From assembly GCA_021463145.1 (NCBI GenBank), contig JAJTWZ010000036.1, positions 1 through 44,622 of the forward strand: a DNA stretch of 44,622 nucleotides. Reading direction: 5' to 3'. Both the position numbers and the translations under genes were made by a program. This document shows, in pieces, positions 42,721-44,622 of this stretch. Under the pieces are notes generated by a model. That model made no database searches and had not been told where the DNA came from. It saw nothing but the letters and a program-made list of their open reading frames with translations. This DNA is from Blastocatellia bacterium (GTDB lineage: Bacteria > Acidobacteriota > Blastocatellia > UBA7656 > JADIYM01). Numbering within the stretch: the stretch's first letter is position 1; each line of letters starts with the position of its first letter.

Positions 42721-43347
42721 GTGGACGACGAGCGGTATCCGATCCCGGCAGCCGATCACCGATCGGAGAGTGTCGTCCAGCGAAGCAGGTTCATCGCTAC
42801 CGTTGGCGAGGCGGCAACGGTCGAGGAAGCGGCCCGGTTCGTCAGGCGGATTTCGGCTGAGTTTGCCGACGCAACGCACAATTGCTGGGCGTACGCGATC
42901 GGCCGTCCGGGAAGCACGGACCGCGTCGGTATGAGCGACGACGGCGAGCCGCATGGAACTGCAGGGCGGCCAATGTTGACCGTGCTCCTCCATTCGGGGC
43001 TTGGAGACGTCGCAGCGGTGGTCACGCGCTATTTCGGAGGCACGAAGCTCGGCACCGGGGGACTGGTGCGGGCGTACTCGGGCGCGCTCCAGCTGGCTCT
43101 CGAACAAACACGCCGCGCCGAACGCGTCGACCTTGCGGATATCGTTGCCGTATTCGCGTATCCGCACCTGACCCAGATTCGATTGTTGCTTGCGGAATGC
43201 GAGGCCGAAGAGACGGCACAGGAGTTCGGATCCGATGTCACGCTTGCCATTCGCTTGCCTCGGAGCCGCGTTGAATCGTTGAGAGGCGCAATTGCGGATG
43301 TCACCAGAGGGATGGCAGTGGTGGATGTCGCCGGACGTGAGCGATGA
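42721..43347 (+). CDS. yigZ: YigZ/IMPACT-family protein
   Basis: A 208-residue protein of the YigZ/IMPACT (UPF0029) family. Conserved segments are SRFIATVGEAATVEEA, ATHNCWAYAIG, SDDGEPHGTAGRPML, VTRYFGGTKLGTGGLVRAYS, and a C-terminal ferredoxin-like domain (YPHLTQIRLLLAECEAEE). The eukaryotic relative IMPACT regulates the kinase GCN2; the bacterial function is not settled. The GTG start is 20 bases after the DUF4388 gene and may be co-transcribed with it. Length matches the E. coli protein (204). Confidence 0.92.
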   Translation: MDDERYPIPAADHRSESVVQRSRFIATVGEAATVEEAARFVRRISAEFADATHNCWAYAIGRPGSTDRVGMSDDGEPHGTAGRPMLTVLLHSGLGDVAAVVTRYFGGTKLGTGGLVRAYSGALQLALEQTRRAERVDLADIVAVFAYPHLTQIRLLLAECEAEETAQEFGSDVTLAIRLPRSRVESLRGAIADVTRGMAVVDVAGRER

Positions 43348-43402
43348 GTCACGGTCCGGACGCCGCTTGACAGTTTCGAACCTAGCGATGGAGCATCGCC
43401 CT

Positions 43403-43999
43403 ATGAAGCGATTTGCCGTTCACGCCTGTGTCATTCTCGTCCTCGTTTCCATGTCTCTTTCCGCCCTGGCCTCGCCGCCGCCGGCGTCCACACGCGCTCG
43501 CTCGTGGGAACTCGGCGGAAAGCTGAGCCTTGCGGCGATCGCGCTCGCGAGCCCGGCGCTGCCTTCGACCGTCCAGAAGGTATTTGCCGGCGCGCGCGAT
43601 ATTGGCTCCGGACTTGGCGTGGATGTTCCGGCGCTGCCCGAACGGGAACTCGACCGGTCGCAAACACAGGGCCTGGTAATGAAGTACCTGCTCGCCGACG
43701 CGGGCGCTCCCATTGCCGGAAAGCTCGGCTCGACTTACGGTGGCGATCACGCCGCGCTCTTCGAAGTGGCGGTGAAGTCTACGTTGCTATTGCTCTTCTA
43801 TTCGCCCGGTGCCCCGGAGGGCGCCGAAGTCGTCACCGTGATCCGGAAACGCGCCGTCGATGCGCGATTGCCGGAAAGCCTCTGGCAGCCCTTGGTTGCG
43901 AAAATCGAGGCGAAGGCCTCTTATGACGACGTCAAGGCGGCAGTCACGGACCTGCACAACGCAGTACGGAAGCACCTGTCCGAAGAGCCGCCTCAGTAG
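43403..43999 (+). CDS. Exported protein of unknown function
   Basis: A 198-residue protein with a clean signal peptide (KRFAVHACVILVLVSMSLSA, cleavage after ALA). The mature part looks helical and contains a possible hydrophobic helix (AALFEVAVKSTLLLLFYSPG) and a C-terminal helix pair (KAAVTDLHNAVRKHLSEEP). No domain is recognised. The ATG at 43403 has GGAG 9 bases upstream; an ATG at 43388 would add five residues. It starts 55 bases after yigZ, with a TTGACA at 43367 that has no matching -10. It is the last ordinary gene before the repeat and intron region. Confidence 0.7.
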   Translation: MKRFAVHACVILVLVSMSLSALASPPPASTRARSWELGGKLSLAAIALASPALPSTVQKVFAGARDIGSGLGVDVPALPERELDRSQTQGLVMKYLLADAGAPIAGKLGSTYGGDHAALFEVAVKSTLLLLFYSPGAPEGAEVVTVIRKRAVDARLPESLWQPLVAKIEAKASYDDVKAAVTDLHNAVRKHLSEEPPQ

Positions 44000-44568
44000 C
44001 GCCGAAACATTCCTCGCTGACGTGCCGAACGATTGCCCGCCGTAGCGCCCGATGCCGGTCTGCTCCCGATCGTGAGCGGCCGGCGCAAGAGTGCGTCGTG
44101 GACTTCGATCGGCGTCATTCCTGGTGAACGAAACGCACGCCAGTCGCGGGTAATGGTCATCGCATCCGATTCGACGGGGGAAATTCGTTTGGTTCCTAAC
44201 AGTTCCCCACGCGCCTGCGGCGCGCCCCCTCGGACGAAACGCGCAGCGTTTCGGGTCCGCTGGCCATTCTTAAGCGCCGTAGCATTTCGGGTCCGCTGGC
44301 CATTCTGAAGCGCCGGGGCGTTTCGGGTCCGCTGGCCATTCTGAAGCGCTGTAGCGTTTCGGGTCCGCTGGCCATTCTTAAGCGCCGTAGCGTTTCGGGT
44401 CCGCTGGCCATTCTTAAGCGCCGCAGCGTTTCGAGTCCGCGGGCCATTCTGAAGCGCCGTAGCGTTTCGGGTCCGCGGGCCATTCTGAAGCGCCGTAGCG
44501 TTTCGGGTCCGCGGGCCATTCTTAAGCGCCGTAGGCGCGAAAGAGCCAATAGGGGTAGGGAGCGCCAC
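43993..44568 (-). CDS. Open frame across the repeat array encoding 12-residue repeats (doubtful gene)
   Basis: One minus frame stays open for 191 codons. It reads eight copies of a 12-residue unit of the form ALKNGPRTRNAT (K/Q, P/Q and T/A/P variants), then a non-repetitive tail ending RSARQRGMFRRY. Its only ATG (44568) lies inside intron domain VI, so if it is coding it would be the 3' part of a gene whose 5' exon lies beyond the intron. Because 36 is divisible by three, any frame open in one unit is open in all, so length is weak evidence. By eye, four of the eight distinct unit differences are silent in this frame, more than in the alternative minus frame. Confidence 0.2.
   Translation of the reverse strand: MALPTPIGSFAPTALKNGPRTRNATALQNGPRTRNATALQNGPRTRNAAALKNGQRTRNATALKNGQRTRNATALQNGQRTRNAPALQNGQRTRNATALKNGQRTRNAARFVRGGAPQARGELLGTKRISPVESDAMTITRDWRAFRSPGMTPIEVHDALLRRPLTIGSRPASGATAGNRSARQRGMFRRY
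44000..44242. other. Spacer between the exported protein gene and the repeat array
   Basis: No gene or RNA is recognised on either strand apart from the doubtful minus frame. Just before the array, CGAAACGC and GCGTTTCG (44235-44242 and 44246-44253) flank GCA. This forms a perfect 8-bp hairpin that uses the first array unit as one arm. Confidence 0.4.
44243..44530. repeat. Tandem array: eight 36-bp direct repeats
   Basis: Eight contiguous 36-base units (8 x 36 = 288), each built around GCGTTTCGGGTCCG and GGCCATTCTTAAGCGCC on the plus strand. The two central units (44351-44386 and 44387-44422) are identical. Units from 44423 rightward have CCGCGGGCC where the left ones have CCGCTGGCC, and TTAAG alternates with TGAAG. 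There are no spacers, so this is not CRISPR. The array ends 19 bases before the 3' end of the group II intron. Confidence 0.95.
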
Positions 44569-44622
44569 GGGGCGCCCCCTCCCTCCGAACCGGACTGGCG
44601 GATCTCCCGCATCCGGCTCTCC
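44549..44622 (-). ncRNA. 3' end of a group II intron (domains V and VI), intron body beyond right edge
   Basis: On the minus strand 44619-44587 forms a 33-base domain V. GAGCCGGA pairs with UCCGGUUC (with the conserved G-U), the AGC triad sits at positions 2-4, a two-base CA bulge follows, and the upper GCGG/CCGC stem is capped by GAGA(U). Next, 44583-44552 forms domain VI: GGGAGGGGGCGCC pairs with GGCGCUCCC-U-A-CCC, leaving one bulged A (44556). That A is the eighth base from the proposed 3' end CCCCUAU at 44549, the canonical branch-point distance. The ribozyme 5' part and any reverse transcriptase lie past the window. Confidence 0.85.

Noticed and set aside
44243-44530. CRISPR array
   Set aside because: The 36-bp units are directly contiguous with no unique spacers, and no cas gene is near.

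Overview
The window is about 44.6 kb of GC-rich, densely coding DNA from a Gram-negative (LPS-making) bacterium. I infer a member of the Acidobacteriota, perhaps Vicinamibacteria-like. The reasons are the combination of LptD/BamA/TamA/TamB, lipid A genes with LpxI rather than LpxH, a bacillithiol ligase (BshC), a VWFA-type secreted protein and a serine hydrolase fused to a LolA-like domain. No rRNA, tRNA or species marker is present, so this placement is inference.

Layout. (1) 1-711: debris. The left edge holds a piece of an FG-GAP-like repeat protein and, next to it, a decayed ISKra4-type transposase. (2) 712-5357: a [2Fe-2S] thioredoxin-like ferredoxin and a CoA-type Nudix hydrolase (minus), lptD (plus) and a short SurA-like chaperone (minus). 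(3) 5367-15196, all minus and probably one transcript in the order cmk - ribE - ribB(X) - tamB - tamA - surA-like. The RibB protein carries a GTP cyclohydrolase II domain that has lost its zinc and catalytic motifs. The TamA-type Omp85 protein appears to have seven POTRA domains. (4) 15544-19972 (plus): a four-gene MacAB/DevBCA-like exporter (two FtsX permeases, a HlyD adaptor, an ATPase), ended by a striking palindrome built of AATCCTG repeats. (5) 20040-28517 (minus): a small unknown protein, an AMIN-type amidase, a lytic transglycosylase, bshC overlapping a HOGA1-like aldolase, and a serine beta-lactamase-fold hydrolase. (6) 28792-43999 (plus): a small exported protein, then lolC-lolD-clpC, then bamA-skp-skp-fabZ-lpxA-lpxI, a VWFA protein, a TPR-DUF4388 protein, a YigZ/IMPACT protein and an exported unknown. 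(7) 44000-44622: eight head-to-tail copies of a 36-bp repeat lying directly against the 3' end (domains V and VI with a bulged branch-point A) of a group II intron that enters from the right edge on the minus strand.

Most genes serve one theme, building and maintaining the outer envelope: lipid A synthesis (fabZ, lpxA, lpxI), LPS delivery (lptD), outer-membrane protein assembly (bamA, two skp, a SurA-like protein), TamA/TamB, lipoprotein release (lolCD) and peptidoglycan turnover (amidase, transglycosylase). The accessory signals are at the two ends and in the intergenic repeats.
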